Shown here piece by piece: positions 29,526 through 39,936 of a stretch of DNA of 64,000 nt. The DNA lies in the NCBI GenBank assembly GCA_963708895.1, contig CAVPUE010000007.1, positions 1 through 64,000 on the forward strand. Direction: 5' to 3'. Numbering within the stretch: position 1 is the stretch's first letter; each line of letters opens with the position of its first letter. Origin of the DNA: Bacillus_BD sp963708895 (GTDB lineage Bacteria > Bacillota > Bacilli > Bacillales > Cytobacillaceae). The translations under genes and the position numbers were made by a program. The notes beneath the pieces were generated by a model. It searched no databases, was not told the DNA's origin, and worked only from the letters and a program-made list of their open reading frames with translations.

Positions 29526-30692
29526 ATGTCAAATGACAACGTTAAAAATCTTATAGGTCAAGTATTTAATGAAATAGCAGATGCTATGGAAAGCGGAAGC
29601 TTTGGTAATAGAGTTAAAGTAGGTTTAACAACTCTTGGTAGTGAGCTTGGAGTTGAGGAGCTTGTAAAGGCTGCTGAAATGGCATCAAGAAAATATAGCG
29701 ACTTTGAAGTAGTATTAATTGGGCCTAAGGTTGATACAAAGCTTACTGTTTATGAAGTAGACTGTGAAGCCGATGCTCAAAAGGTAATGGAAAAGCTTCT
29801 TGATTCAAATGAAATTCAAGGATGCGTTACATTACACTATAACTTCCCAATTGGTGTTTCAACAGTAGGTAGAGTTGTAACTCCAGCAAAAGGCAAGGAG
29901 ATGATCCTTGCTACAACTACAGGAACTTCATCTACTCATAGAGTTGAAGGTATGGTTAAGAATGCCATTTATGGAATCATTACGGCAAAAGCTTGTGGAA
30001 TTGAAAAACCAACAGTTGGTATTCTGAATGTTGATGGAGCAAGACAAGTTGAAAGAGCACTTAAAGACCTTGCATCAAAAGGATATGAAGTAAACTTTAC
30101 TGAATCAGTTAGAGCAGATGGTGGAGCGGTAATGAGAGGAAATGACCTTCTTACAGGAACACCTGATGTTATGATTACTGACTCCTTAACAGGAAATATT
30201 CTTATGAAGATGTTCTCTTCCTATAATACAGGAGGAAGCTATGAAGCTTCAGGCTATGGATATGGTCCAGGAGTTGGCGAAGGATATGAAAGACTAATTA
30301 ATATTATTTCAAGAGCTTCAGGTGCGCCAGTTATTTGTGAAGCATTAAGATACTGTGCAACATGTGCTCAAAATAATATCGTTGAGATTTCAAAGAAAGA
30401 ATTTGCTAAGCTTGAAAAGGCTGGATTTAAGGATGTTCTTTCAAAACTAACGCAAGCAAGTGAAAAGAAAGAAGCGAGTTCAGAAGAAGTTGTTGCTCCT
30501 CCGAAGAAAGTAGTAACACACGATATCGCTGGTATTGATATTCTTGAACTTGAAGATGCAGTACAAGAACTGTGGAAAAAAGGCGTTTACGCAGAAAGCG
30601 GTATGGGTTGTACAGGTCCTATCGTTCTCATTTCTGATGATGAAGCTGACAAAGCACAAGAAATCTTAACTGCAGCTGGTTATATTTCATAA
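29526..30692 (+). CDS. grdD: Glycine reductase component C alpha subunit (GrdD)
   Basis: This 388-residue partner of GrdC resembles the PlsX/phosphate-acetyltransferase fold. It has the conserved YCATCAQNNI cysteine motif near residue 280, proposed to take part in acetyl phosphate release, and the NYNTGGSYEASGYGYGPGVG-like glycine-rich stretch. It begins 11 bases after grdC behind AAGGAGTG. Acetyl phosphate would yield ATP through an acetate kinase encoded elsewhere. Confidence 0.93.
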   Translation: MSNDNVKNLIGQVFNEIADAMESGSFGNRVKVGLTTLGSELGVEELVKAAEMASRKYSDFEVVLIGPKVDTKLTVYEVDCEADAQKVMEKLLDSNEIQGCVTLHYNFPIGVSTVGRVVTPAKGKEMILATTTGTSSTHRVEGMVKNAIYGIITAKACGIEKPTVGILNVDGARQVERALKDLASKGYEVNFTESVRADGGAVMRGNDLLTGTPDVMITDSLTGNILMKMFSSYNTGGSYEASGYGYGPGVGEGYERLINIISRASGAPVICEALRYCATCAQNNIVEISKKEFAKLEKAGFKDVLSKLTQASEKKEASSEEVVAPPKKVVTHDIAGIDILELEDAVQELWKKGVYAESGMGCTGPIVLISDDEADKAQEILTAAGYIS

Positions 30693-30759
30693 TATAGAAT
30701 AACTTTAGATGTAAACGATTACTATTATATTTCAAAGCAAGTGAATAAAGTTACAAGCA

Positions 30760-30801
30760 AGGCCCAACTCATTTTTATAGAGTCGGGCCTTGCTTTTTAT
30801 T
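30760..30801 (+). terminator. Terminator of the grd operon
   Basis: AAGCAAGGCCC.A and GTCGGGCCTTGCTT form a strong stem followed by TTTTATT. Confidence 0.85.
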
Positions 30802-30805
30802 CATA

Positions 30806-30852
30806 AGTGTAAACAATCCCCATCTAGAATGGTGGGGATTATTTACACTTAC
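30806..30852. repeat. Second inverted repeat after grdD
   Basis: AAGTGTAAACAATCCCC and GGGGATTATTTACACTT face each other around ATCTAGAATGGT. It lacks a T-run on the + strand and may be a bidirectional stop or part of an element end. Confidence 0.55.
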
Positions 30853-30983
30853 TTCTTATAAAAGTATCTTTTTTAGAGTGAATTCAGCAAAATTCGAGTT
30901 GATAACGTTTGGATCTGTAGGTATCATAGACTTATTGCTTTGTTATTATAAAATGAAATCGGTATTTTTAAAGGGAGAATAAA

Positions 30984-31798
30984 ATGGGAGAATTAGAAAT
31001 TATTTATATCATAAAAATGATTATTATTGGGTTAGTTCAAGGTTTTACAGAACCTATCCCTGTGTCATCGAGTGCGCATGTAATGATTGCTAGTGAAATT
31101 TTAGGACTTGGAGAACAAGGATTTACTTTTGCCATACTTACAAATACTGCCTCACTCTTGGCGATCCTTTATATTTACAGGCAAGATATTGTTAGACTTA
31201 TAAGCAACTCGATTTATTATTTGAAAACAAAAGAAACATCTTATAAAAGTGACTTTCGCTTTGTTTGCTTTTAATCATTGGTACTATTCCCGCAGGTGTT
31301 CTGGGGATATTATTAAATGACTATATCGCGGAAAATGTCAGTATGGCAACCATTGCGATCATGCTCTTCATAACAGGAATTGCTCTATGGTTAATTCGAA
31401 ATATGAAGGGAACTAAAGGAGAACGAGATATTTCTATTAAAGATGCATTCATTGTTGGTTTAGGTCAGTCTGTCGCATTAGTTCCAGGAATTAGCCGTTC
31501 AGGTGCAACGATTATTTCTGCCATTGCTGTCGGAATGAAACAGGATACAGCACTTCGATTTTCATTTTTGCTGTATATTCCAGTAAGCCTTGGAGGTGTG
31601 ATACTTGGTTTTTCTGACTTTATGAATGAACCGAATAAATCAGACTTAGCCATTCCATATTTATCAGCATTTATAGCAACCCTTTTAATGACTTATTTTG
31701 CAATGAAGTGGTTTATGGGAATAATGAAAAATGGGAAATTGGGTTATTTTACATATTATTGTTTTATCGTAGGTGCATTACTTTTAATATTCTTCTAA
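30984..31798 (+). pseudogene. uppP: Undecaprenyl-diphosphatase UppP (BacA), one frameshift
   Basis: UppP recycles undecaprenyl pyrophosphate for cell-wall synthesis. The N-terminal motif GLVQGFTEPIPVSSSAH (usually TEFLPVSSSGH) and the second motif PGISRSGATI are present, with about seven transmembrane helices. One extra base near 31260 (DFRF|ALLLIIGT) splits the gene at about residue 92. The joined product is about 270 residues, normal length. The terminator at 31806 follows. Confidence 0.88.
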
Positions 31799-31805
31799 GA
31801 GCAGA

Positions 31806-31851
31806 AGAAAGGGCGTATTCAACTTATTTTGAATACGCTCTTTCTTTCTAT
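31806..31851. terminator. Terminator, probably bidirectional
   Basis: GAAAGGGCGTATTCAA and TTGAATACGCTCTTTC form a long stem between uppP and the convergent HXXEE gene, with T-rich flanks. Confidence 0.8.
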
Positions 31852-31860
31852 CGGCAAAAA

Positions 31861-32344
31861 CTAATAATGAATGAGATGACCTCCAAGAGTAAACAGAAAA
31901 GGAATCATAGTTAACAGTAAAATGCCTACCACAACGGTTGAAATGAGTAGTTTCTTTTATAGTTACGCTATTTGCCTTATATAATCGGTTAAGAATTACG
32001 AGATTGATAGGTATGTTCAATAATAAGGCTGTCAAAAGACCAGGAGCGTATGTCTTCATTAAAATCGTAGAAATTAAATGTGGAAAAAAGGCATTAAAAA
32101 TCATCGAACCTAAAAATCCGATAAATGCCCATTTCATGACCTTTGTTTTAGGGAAACTTAAGTGGAGAAAGGAAATTAAATAGGCAAGTGCAGTAATAAT
32201 GAGGACAGCAAAATGGAATTCATTTGATGATACAGGCCTTTGGAATGCTGAACCTATTTGAGACCATTGAGGGAGCCATAATGCTTCTTCTAAATTATGT
32301 AGTGTGATGGCTAAACAAAAGAATAAAGCATAATAATTATTCAT
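31861..32344 (-). pseudogene. HXXEE-motif membrane protein, one frameshift
   Basis: This predicted integral membrane protein of about 160 residues has four helices and the HNLEE motif near residue 16, which defines the HXXEE family of unknown function. The start MNNYYALFF has GGAAGGG upstream on the minus strand. Near 31960 the frame slips. The correct ending reads LLISTVVVGILLL...FTLGGHLIHY to a TAG at 31861. Confidence 0.75.
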
Positions 32345-32565
32345 CTCAGCCCTTCCTTCTATATTTCCTCCAAAATAAGTAATTCTACAAATACCTGCAA
32401 GAATCCTTTTATTGTGACAATGCAAAATATCAGAGCAATCTTACAGAAATATGGCTTAATAAGAGAGTGGGGGTGTTTCCGTGGTGAAAACAGGAATGTG
32501 TTCGGTAACACAATTAGGACCATGGAAAAAACTAAGAAGATAATATTTAGATTCGTATAAATCAA

Positions 32566-32604
32566 CAAAACACCATCCAAATATTTAGGATGGTGTTTTG
32601 TTAT
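32566..32604. terminator. Terminator after the P-type ATPase gene
   Basis: AACAAAACACCATCC and GGATGGTGTTTTGTT form a long perfect stem with T- or A-rich sides, directly after the minus-strand ATPase. Confidence 0.8.
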
Positions 32605-32613
32605 GCAATGTCA

Positions 32614-35259
32614 TCAAGACTTGGCTGCTGCATTACGTATAATTTTAAAGACTTCCATTAAAATGACGGCTGCTACGGATAGTCCCGTTGCAATGAGCCA
32701 ATCATTGAAGCCAAATTCTGCTGGTATTCCAAAGATATCGCGTGCAAATGGAAGCACGGTGATTCCGTAAAGAATGAATCCTAATAATACCGCTCCAATT
32801 ACGGCCTTATTTCTGAAAAAGCCAGCGCCAATCGAGGTTTGTGTATTAGAACGTGCTGCAAAGGTTTGTAGCGTTCTCGATAGGATAAGCGTTGTGAAGG
32901 CCATCGCTACACCCATTTGGGTCGAGTGATCTAAACCGATATAAAATGAAATAATAACCGCAACCCCAATTAAAGCTCCACGAACAAGAACGGATTGTAA
33001 CGTTCCACCAGCGAAGAGACCTTCTTTTGGATCACGTGGTTTCCGTTTCATAATATTAGGTTCTTGCTTTTCCACTCCAAGGGCAATCGCTGGTAGGGAA
33101 TCATTGACCAAGTTAATAAACAATAATTGGATCGCTGTAAAGGGATTTGGTAAGCCCAACAATACTGCGTAAAGGATTGCAATAATCGCCCCTAAGTTTC
33201 CTGCGAATAAATAAGCAATCGCCTTTTTAATATTTCCATATACGGTTCTTCCGACTCCAACCGCTTTTACAATAGAAGCGAAATTGTCATCTGTTAAAAT
33301 CATGGCAGCGGAATCTTTAGCGACATCTGTACCTGAGCCCATGGCTACGCCAATATCTGCCTGTTTTAATGCAGGTGCATCATTGACCCCATCACCTGTC
33401 ATGGCTGTTACTTTATCTTTTCGTTGCCATGCACGGACAATCCGGATTTTATTTTCAGGAGATACACGAGCATACACCGAAATGCTTTCTAGCTTTTCAT
33501 CCAGTTGCTCATCGGTTAGTGCATCTAATTCCTGTCCAGATAAGGCAATATCATGTTCATCCATGATGCCGATATCGCGACCGATTGCTTGGGCAGTCGT
33601 TTTATGGTCACCCGTGATCATGACGGTTTTAATACCAGCACTTTTTGCATTTTTAACAGCTTCATAAACTTCTTCTCTTGGCGGGTCGATCATCGCTGTT
33701 AGTCCTACTAAGGTAAGCTCATATTCATCACTTTCATCAATAGAAGCTTGTCCTTCTGGTAACTCTCGATAGCCATAAGCCAAGACACGAAGCGCTTGGT
33801 TAGAAAAATCTTCATTTGCTTGCTCAAACATCTTCAGATGAGCATCTGATAAAGGCTCTTCTTTTCCATCTATTAACACAGACTTAGAGCGCCCAAACAT
33901 GATATCAGGACCGCCTTTTGTCAAAATCAATCTTCGGCCGTTAATAGTATGAACGGTTGACATGAGTTTACGATCTGAGTCAAATGGTAATTCAATTTCA
34001 CGTTGGAATGTACGGCGGATTTCTTGGTAATCCCGGTTGTTTTTATTTGCGAATTGAATTAAGGCTACTTCTGTTGGATCGCCAATTTCTTTTCCTTCAT
34101 CGTTTATGTAAGAATCATTACAAAGCGCGGCTATATTAACGAGCATTTGTTGAGATTGGTTCCACTTCTCTGGATTTGGATCGAGTGACTTATCTGCCGT
34201 GCCTGGGATGAAGTAATCGGTAACCGTCATTTTATTTTGAGTTAACGTACCTGTTTTATCGGTTGCAATGATACTAGTAGAACCTAATGTTTCAACGGCA
34301 TAAAGTCTGCGGATAATCGCATTCTGCTTGGCCATTTTATTTGTACCGACTGAAAGAACAATTGTAACGATTGCTGATAAGGCTTCAGGTATTGCAGCCA
34401 CGGCGACCGCTACAGCAAACATTAATGCGTTTAAAATGGCTGTGGCAGTATCGACGTTTGAATCGCCTAACCAAATTCGTCCAGCTTCTAAGGCAAAGAT
34501 AAAGAGTGAAAGGAGGAGAATTCCAATTCCTAACTTTTTACTAAATGCCTCTAATTTACGTTGAAGTGGTGTTTGTTTCGATTCTGCGGAATTTAAAAGA
34601 TCGGCGATTTTACCGATTTCCGTTTTTTCAGCTGTACCGGTAACGACAAATGTACCATGTCCATAAACGGCAAGTGATCCACTAAAGACCATATTAATAC
34701 GATCGCCTAAGGCTGCTTCATTTGGAATCGTATCGATATTTTTCTCAACAGCTTCTGACTCACCTGTGAGCATTCCTTCATTTACTTTCAGGGAGGCACT
34801 TTCAAGAAGACGACCGTCAGCTGGAATGAAATCTCCTGCCTCCAGTGAAACAATATCCCCTTGAACGAGCTCTCTTGCTGGGATGGTTTGCTTGGTTCCG
34901 TTTCGGATAACTTTTGCTTCAGGGGCTGACATATTTCGTAAAGCATCCAACGAACTTTCAGCCTTCTTCGTCTGAACGACACTGATAATCGAGTTGAGAA
35001 TTAATACGAGTAAAATAATGAGAGACTCGACGACTTCTCCAAGAATGACTTGAACTCCTGCTGCAATTAAGAGGACGATGACCATTGGATCTTTAAATGT
35101 TTCTAAAAAGAGCTTCCATACTGGAACCTTCTCTTTATCTTTAATTTCGTTGTAACCATCTCTCTCAAGACGAAGTTTTACTTCTTCTTGTGTTAATCCA
35201 TTCTCGGTGGCTTGTATGGATTGTAAAACATCTTCTGTGCTCTTTTGATAAAAGTCCAA
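32614..35259 (-). CDS. P2-type cation ATPase, probably Mn2+/Ca2+ exporter
   Basis: This 881-residue P-type ATPase of the SERCA-like P2A group has an N-terminal cation-ATPase domain, TGESE, phosphorylation site ATDKTGTLTQNK near 330, GDGVNDAPALK, and the ion-site motifs AIPEAL in helix 4 and NLVNDSLPA in helix 6. The relatives are Ca2+ pumps such as Listeria LMCA1 and the Mn2+ exporters YoaB/MgaA of lactic acid bacteria. The yybP-ykoY riboswitch in its leader strongly suggests manganese export here. Confidence 0.92.
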   Translation of the reverse strand: MDFYQKSTEDVLQSIQATENGLTQEEVKLRLERDGYNEIKDKEKVPVWKLFLETFKDPMVIVLLIAAGVQVILGEVVESLIILLVLILNSIISVVQTKKAESSLDALRNMSAPEAKVIRNGTKQTIPARELVQGDIVSLEAGDFIPADGRLLESASLKVNEGMLTGESEAVEKNIDTIPNEAALGDRINMVFSGSLAVYGHGTFVVTGTAEKTEIGKIADLLNSAESKQTPLQRKLEAFSKKLGIGILLLSLFIFALEAGRIWLGDSNVDTATAILNALMFAVAVAVAAIPEALSAIVTIVLSVGTNKMAKQNAIIRRLYAVETLGSTSIIATDKTGTLTQNKMTVTDYFIPGTADKSLDPNPEKWNQSQQMLVNIAALCNDSYINDEGKEIGDPTEVALIQFANKNNRDYQEIRRTFQREIELPFDSDRKLMSTVHTINGRRLILTKGGPDIMFGRSKSVLIDGKEEPLSDAHLKMFEQANEDFSNQALRVLAYGYRELPEGQASIDESDEYELTLVGLTAMIDPPREEVYEAVKNAKSAGIKTVMITGDHKTTAQAIGRDIGIMDEHDIALSGQELDALTDEQLDEKLESISVYARVSPENKIRIVRAWQRKDKVTAMTGDGVNDAPALKQADIGVAMGSGTDVAKDSAAMILTDDNFASIVKAVGVGRTVYGNIKKAIAYLFAGNLGAIIAILYAVLLGLPNPFTAIQLLFINLVNDSLPAIALGVEKQEPNIMKRKPRDPKEGLFAGGTLQSVLVRGALIGVAVIISFYIGLDHSTQMGVAMAFTTLILSRTLQTFAARSNTQTSIGAGFFRNKAVIGAVLLGFILYGITVLPFARDIFGIPAEFGFNDWLIATGLSVAAVILMEVFKIIRNAAAKS

Positions 35260-35327
35260 ATGTAATTCTCCTTTCTAAACATAGTATGATCATTATAGGG
35301 AGTGCTCTTAGAGATTTGAGTGTTATC

Positions 35328-35466
35328 ACAAAAAAAGCGAGACCTCTGCCTATAAGGCAAAGGTCTCGCTTAGCATTTCTGCCAATAAAGCCGATGATTA
35401 AAAAATCACGGATTGACGACTTTATTTTAGAACGGAATTCATGTTCTAATAGTTACTCCCCTTTGA
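35328..35466 (-). ncRNA. yybP-ykoY (Mn2+) riboswitch with intrinsic terminator
   Basis: On the minus strand the leader starts AAAGGGGAGTAAC, continues with GTCGTCAATCCGTGA, TCATCGGCTTTATTGGCAG and CTAAGCGAGACCTTTGCC, and ends in GGCAGAGGTCTCGC followed by T7. These are the conserved yybP-ykoY boxes and expression platform. Mn2+ binding prevents the terminator and turns on the ATPase gene about 70 bases downstream. Confidence 0.93.
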
Positions 35467-35478
35467 CAACTTGTCAAA
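35464..35478. promoter_or_regulatory. Palindrome at the 5' end of the riboswitch
   Basis: TTGACAACTTGTCAA is a perfect 15-base palindrome overlapping the probable transcription start of the riboswitch RNA. It may be an operator. Its regulator is unknown. Confidence 0.4.
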
Positions 35479-35595
35479 ATATATGATAGTTCTATTATAT
35501 TCTCCACCCTTTTATTTTTCAAATAAAAGGGTGGATTTCCTTACGTTAAAATTCTGTAAACATGATCGAATATACAGTATTCACCTTTGTGTGTG

Positions 35596-36426
35596 TTAAA
35601 ACTTAAAATAGTGCAGAAGCAGGTAAGAAATCCATTTACAATGGGAATGATGTCTAATATTTTCAATCAAGCCTTTTATAATAGCACGACTAAATGAAGG
35701 TTCTTTTAACTGTTCTTTTAACAGTATCAATGATTCTTTTTCAATTGATTCATCGATTTCATCCAATATTTTTTCAATGATTTCAATAAGGTGTTCGCTT
35801 GTTATCTCTTCATGGAGAGGTTGCTGACAAAGTACCATCCCTTCTGTAATAAAGGGGATGTTGGTGTATTTTGCTAGGATATTGGTTTTCTCTACAAGTG
35901 ATTGACACAACAGATTTAAATCAACAGGGGTATTATAGTAAATAAATAATTCCCCGAAAATACTCATAAAACCCTTGATGCAATACATTAAATCAAATTT
36001 AGTATCACTAACATGGTCGCCATAGATTCGTTCAATCATAGAGAAGATGATTTGTTCCATGATGTCATTGTAATCGCGAAATTTTAATATCAAATCTTCA
36101 TTAAAGGACTGCATTTGTTCCTTAATAAAGATCTTAGCGAAATCAGAATGCTTTTGAAAATAGTGATAGGTTTTATAGTAAAATTCAAATAAAATCACAT
36201 CTTCATTTTCTGAATAATTGACTATATGGTCAATGTCAGAAATGAAGTGTCTCATGAATTGGTCAATCAGGGTAATGACCAATTCGTCCTTCGATTTGAA
36301 AGATAAATAAAAGGCACCTTTCGAAATGCCGCAATAATCCGTGATTTGTTGAACGGATGTTGCCTCAAATCCTTGCTTTGCAAAAAGCTCTGCTGCCTTT
36401 TCCATGATTAATTGTTTTTTAGTCAT
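35596..36426 (-). CDS. TetR family regulator, divergent from the RND pump
   Basis: This regulator of about 276 residues has an N-terminal TetR helix-turn-helix (AAELFAKQGFEATSVQQITDY, then GISKGAFYLSFKSKDEL) and a long helical ligand-binding part. I choose the ATG reading MTKKQLIMEKA because GGGAGAG lies seven bases upstream. It is divergent from the efflux pump gene with a palindromic operator between, so it probably represses the pump and itself. Confidence 0.88.
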   Translation of the reverse strand: MTKKQLIMEKAAELFAKQGFEATSVQQITDYCGISKGAFYLSFKSKDELVITLIDQFMRHFISDIDHIVNYSENEDVILFEFYYKTYHYFQKHSDFAKIFIKEQMQSFNEDLILKFRDYNDIMEQIIFSMIERIYGDHVSDTKFDLMYCIKGFMSIFGELFIYYNTPVDLNLLCQSLVEKTNILAKYTNIPFITEGMVLCQQPLHEEITSEHLIEIIEKILDEIDESIEKESLILLKEQLKEPSFSRAIIKGLIENIRHHSHCKWISYLLLHYFKF

Positions 36427-36458
36427 ATCCATCTCTCCCATGCATTTCATTGACAAAT

Positions 36459-36478
36459 GACCAACTAGTCATTAGTAT
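36459..36478. promoter_or_regulatory. Probable TetR operator
   Basis: AATGAC-CAACTA-GTCATT is a palindrome in the intergenic space between the TetR gene and the RND pump gene. Confidence 0.6.
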
Positions 36479-36520
36479 AAGGAAGGGAATGAAAAGAGTC
36501 AATAAGGGTAGGTGTATATA

Positions 36521-39500
36521 GTGAAAGGACTAGTAAATTTTGTTTTAAAGAACAAGTTAGCCGTTTGGTTGCTAACGATCATCATTACAGTATCTGGAAT
36601 CTACTCAGGAACACGAATGAAGATGGAGACAATTCCTGATATTTCGATTCCATATTTAATGGTTATGGACATCTATCCAGGGGCAACGCCAGAACGAGTC
36701 ATGGAAGATGTATCGATTCCGATAGAGAAAGCGGTAGAAGGTCTTGAAGATGTAAAAGCTGTCTATTCTAATTCATATTCTAATATGTCCAATATTCAAA
36801 TTGAGTATGAATATGGAATTGATATGGACGAGGCGAAACGTGCCTTACAATCTGCTCTAGATATGGTAAATCTACCTGAATCTGCAGCGGAGCCAACGAT
36901 TACAGCTCTCAGTATGAACATGATGCCGGTTGTCGCTTTGAGTGTTAGTAGTGAGACTGAAGATATTGTTGAACTAACGTCAACCGTTGAAGAAGTTTTG
37001 CTTCCGAAAATTGAAAAATTGGACGGGGTAGGATCTGTCACGACGACAGGTCAGCATATCGAAGAAGTAGTGCTTCAGTATGATGAAGCTAAAATGAGTG
37101 ATCTTGGTTTAACAGAAGATGATGTGAAGGACCTTATTCAAGCTAGTAACCTAGGAATTTCATTAGGACTCTATGAATTTGAAGAAGGTGAACAGGCAGT
37201 ATCCGTTGATGGAAAATTCATGACAGAGAATGAATTAAAGGAAATGCTTATTCCTGTCACACCATCTGAAACAAACCCAGTTCCTTTTGTTAAACTTAGT
37301 GATATTGCTGAAATTGAATTAGTTGGTAAAGTTGAATCATTAGCAAGAACAAATGGCGAAGATGCAATTGCGATTCAAATTGTCAAGGAACAGCAAGCAA
37401 ACACCGTTGATGTCGTTGATGATGTCAAGGATTTAATTGCTGAAGAAGAAAGAAAGAATAGAAGGATTAGTTGTTGATATTTCGCTAGACCAAGGAGACC
37501 CAATTAAGGAATCTGTCTTTACGATGGTAGAAAAGGCCGTTTTTGGTGGTTTAATTGCGGTTTTAATTATTCTTCTATTTTTACGTGATTTTAAATCTAC
37601 GATTATTTCTATTATATCGATTCCAGTGTCGATCTTTATGGCATTGTTGCTGTTACACTGGCTGGATATTACATTAAATATTATGACACTCGGTGCGATT
37701 ACGGTTGCGATTGGACGTGTAATTGATGACTCAATCGTCGTAGTGGAAAATATTTACCGGCGCTTACATTTAAAAGAGGAAAAACTAACAGGTCGTGCCC
37801 TGATTCGTGAAGCGACAATAGAAATGTTTAAACCAATTCTATCGTCAACATTAGTAACGGTAGCGGTATTTGCTCCGCTTATCTTTGTAGGTGGAATGGT
37901 CGGCGAGCTGTTCATGCCATTCGCATTAACGATGACATTTGCATTAGGTGCTTCACTTTTAGTTGCAATCACGATTGTACCAGCACTCTCACACTTCTTA
38001 TTTAGGAAAAAATTATACAGTGAGAAGACGGAGATTAAGCATAAAGAAGCTGGTAAATTAGCGAAATGGTATAAAAAGGTCTTACAATGGTCGCTTAATC
38101 ATAAATGGATCACTTCCTTAATTGCAATTGCTTTATTAGGTGGGAGTATTGCGTTAACCCCATTAATCGGTTTTAGCTTTTTAGGTAGTGATGAAGAAAA
38201 GGTTATGTATTTAACATACACTCCTTCTGCTGGTGAGCTTGAGGATGAAACATTAAAAAATGTTGCGGCTGTAGAAGAAGAGTTATTAAAACGAGATGAC
38301 ATTGACATCCTTCAAGTATCGATTACTGATAGTAGTGATCCGATGGCAGCAATGATGGGTGGCGGCTCAGGTGGCGCCTTAATGTATCTAATTTTTGATG
38401 ATGAAATGGAAAACTTCCCGGAAGTTCGTGAGGAAATTGAAGAGTATGTCTTCAGTATTGGACAATCTGGTGAATGGACAAATCAGAACTTCTCTACAAC
38501 ATCTTTCTCTTCAAATGAAGTCAGCTATACCTTCTATAGTGAAAATTTAGATAGACTTAATGAAGCTGTAGGAATGGTAGAAGACGTTATGTCAGAAAAT
38601 GACAGGTTGGAGGATGTAGAGTCCACAACAGAGGATGCTTATGTGGAGTATACCTTTAATGTTGAACAGGATAAATTACTGCAGTATGGTTTAACAGCAG
38701 GTCAAATTGTGATGATGTTAAGCACAGATCAATCGAAAGAAGTTTTAACAACGATTGAAAAAGATGGAGAAGTGTTAGAAGTTATTGTTCAAAAGGAACA
38801 AACAAACGAGCAACCTAAATCGATTGATGAAATGTTAGAAAAGCAAGTTCCAACGGCACAAGGTCCAATGCCGCTTTCTGAACTGGTATCAGTAGAAGAA
38901 GGAACGACTTTAAATACATTGTCTCGTAGTGCTGGTGAATACTATGCTACGGTTTCAGGTACCATCTTAGATCAAGATATTTCTAAAGCTACATCTGAAA
39001 TAGATGAGGCGATTGAAGAGCTTGATTTACCAAAAGGTGTAACGGTTGGTGTAGCGGGTGTTGCAGCTGATATGGAGGAAACATTTACACAGCTTGGTAT
39101 TGCCATGATTGCAGCGGTTGCGATTGTATACTTCATTCTAGTTGTAACATTTGGTGAAGGTCTTGCACCATTTGCCATCCTATTCTCATTACCATTTGCG
39201 ATAATCGGATCATTTGTTGGATTGTTAATAGCGGGTGAAACGATATCTGTACAAGTTATGATGGGTCTATTAATGTTAATTGGGATTGTTGTCACAAATG
39301 CCATTGTACTCGTGGACCGAATCATTCATATGGAACGAGATGGAATGACGATGCGTGAAGCGATATTAGAAGCAGGTATGACACGTTTACGTCCAATTTT
39401 AATGACAGCCATCGCGACAATTGGTGCATTGATTCCATTGGCATACGGTTCTGGTGGGGGCGGACTTATTTCAAAAGGCCTTGGTATTACCGTAATCGGT

Positions 39501-39605
39501 GGTTTAATCAGTTCAACTATATTAACTTTAATTGTCGTACCGGTCGTATATGAAGCATTATCGAAGCTTCTTAAGAAGAACCGTAAAGATATAGCAGAAA
39601 ACTAA
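36521..39605 (+). pseudogene. RND efflux pump (SwrC/AcrB family), one frameshift
   Basis: This inner-membrane pump of about 1027 residues has 12 helices and two large outer loops, similar to Bacillus SwrC, which exports surfactin and other amphiphiles. The start GTG at 36521 (MKGLVNFVLKNKLAVWL) has AGGGTAGGTG upstream. Near 37445-37470 the frame shifts inside the first outer loop (KDLIAEEE | IEGLVVDISLDQGD). Helix 4 retains the proton-relay Asp (GRVIDDSIVVVENI). A Gram-positive RND without TolC acts alone. Confidence 0.9.
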
Positions 39606-39612
39606 TCAATGG

Positions 39613-39643
39613 AAAAGCCCAACATTTTTTGTTGGGCTTTTAC
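39613..39643 (+). terminator. Terminator after the RND gene
   Basis: AAAAGCCCAACA and TGTTGGGCTTTT form a stem with a T-rich loop and tail. Confidence 0.85.
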
Positions 39644-39936
39644 TATGTATGGGATGGGGATCGGTGCAAGTTAAAGATGAGGTTACTTTATTATAAACAT
39701 TCAACAAAGTAGAATAAAATAGGTAAAAAGGTAAGCTAGAAAAAGGCTAATTGTTATTGTTTTCATGTTGAGCGATAGGAAAAGGGAACAATTAAGAAGG
39801 AATTTTTAAAATAGGTCTAAAATAGACTTCACAAATGAAATCATCTATAATACCTTAGGGAAATATAAAATAGTTAAGAACATGCGAATACAACCCTTAA
39901 ATAGGGATTAGACCCATGTGGAAGGGAGTTCATTGT
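39644..39936. other. Intergenic stretch before the ASCH gene
   Basis: Roughly 290 bases are without a recognisable gene or structured element apart from AAGGGAG ahead of the ASCH start. Confidence 0.35.
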
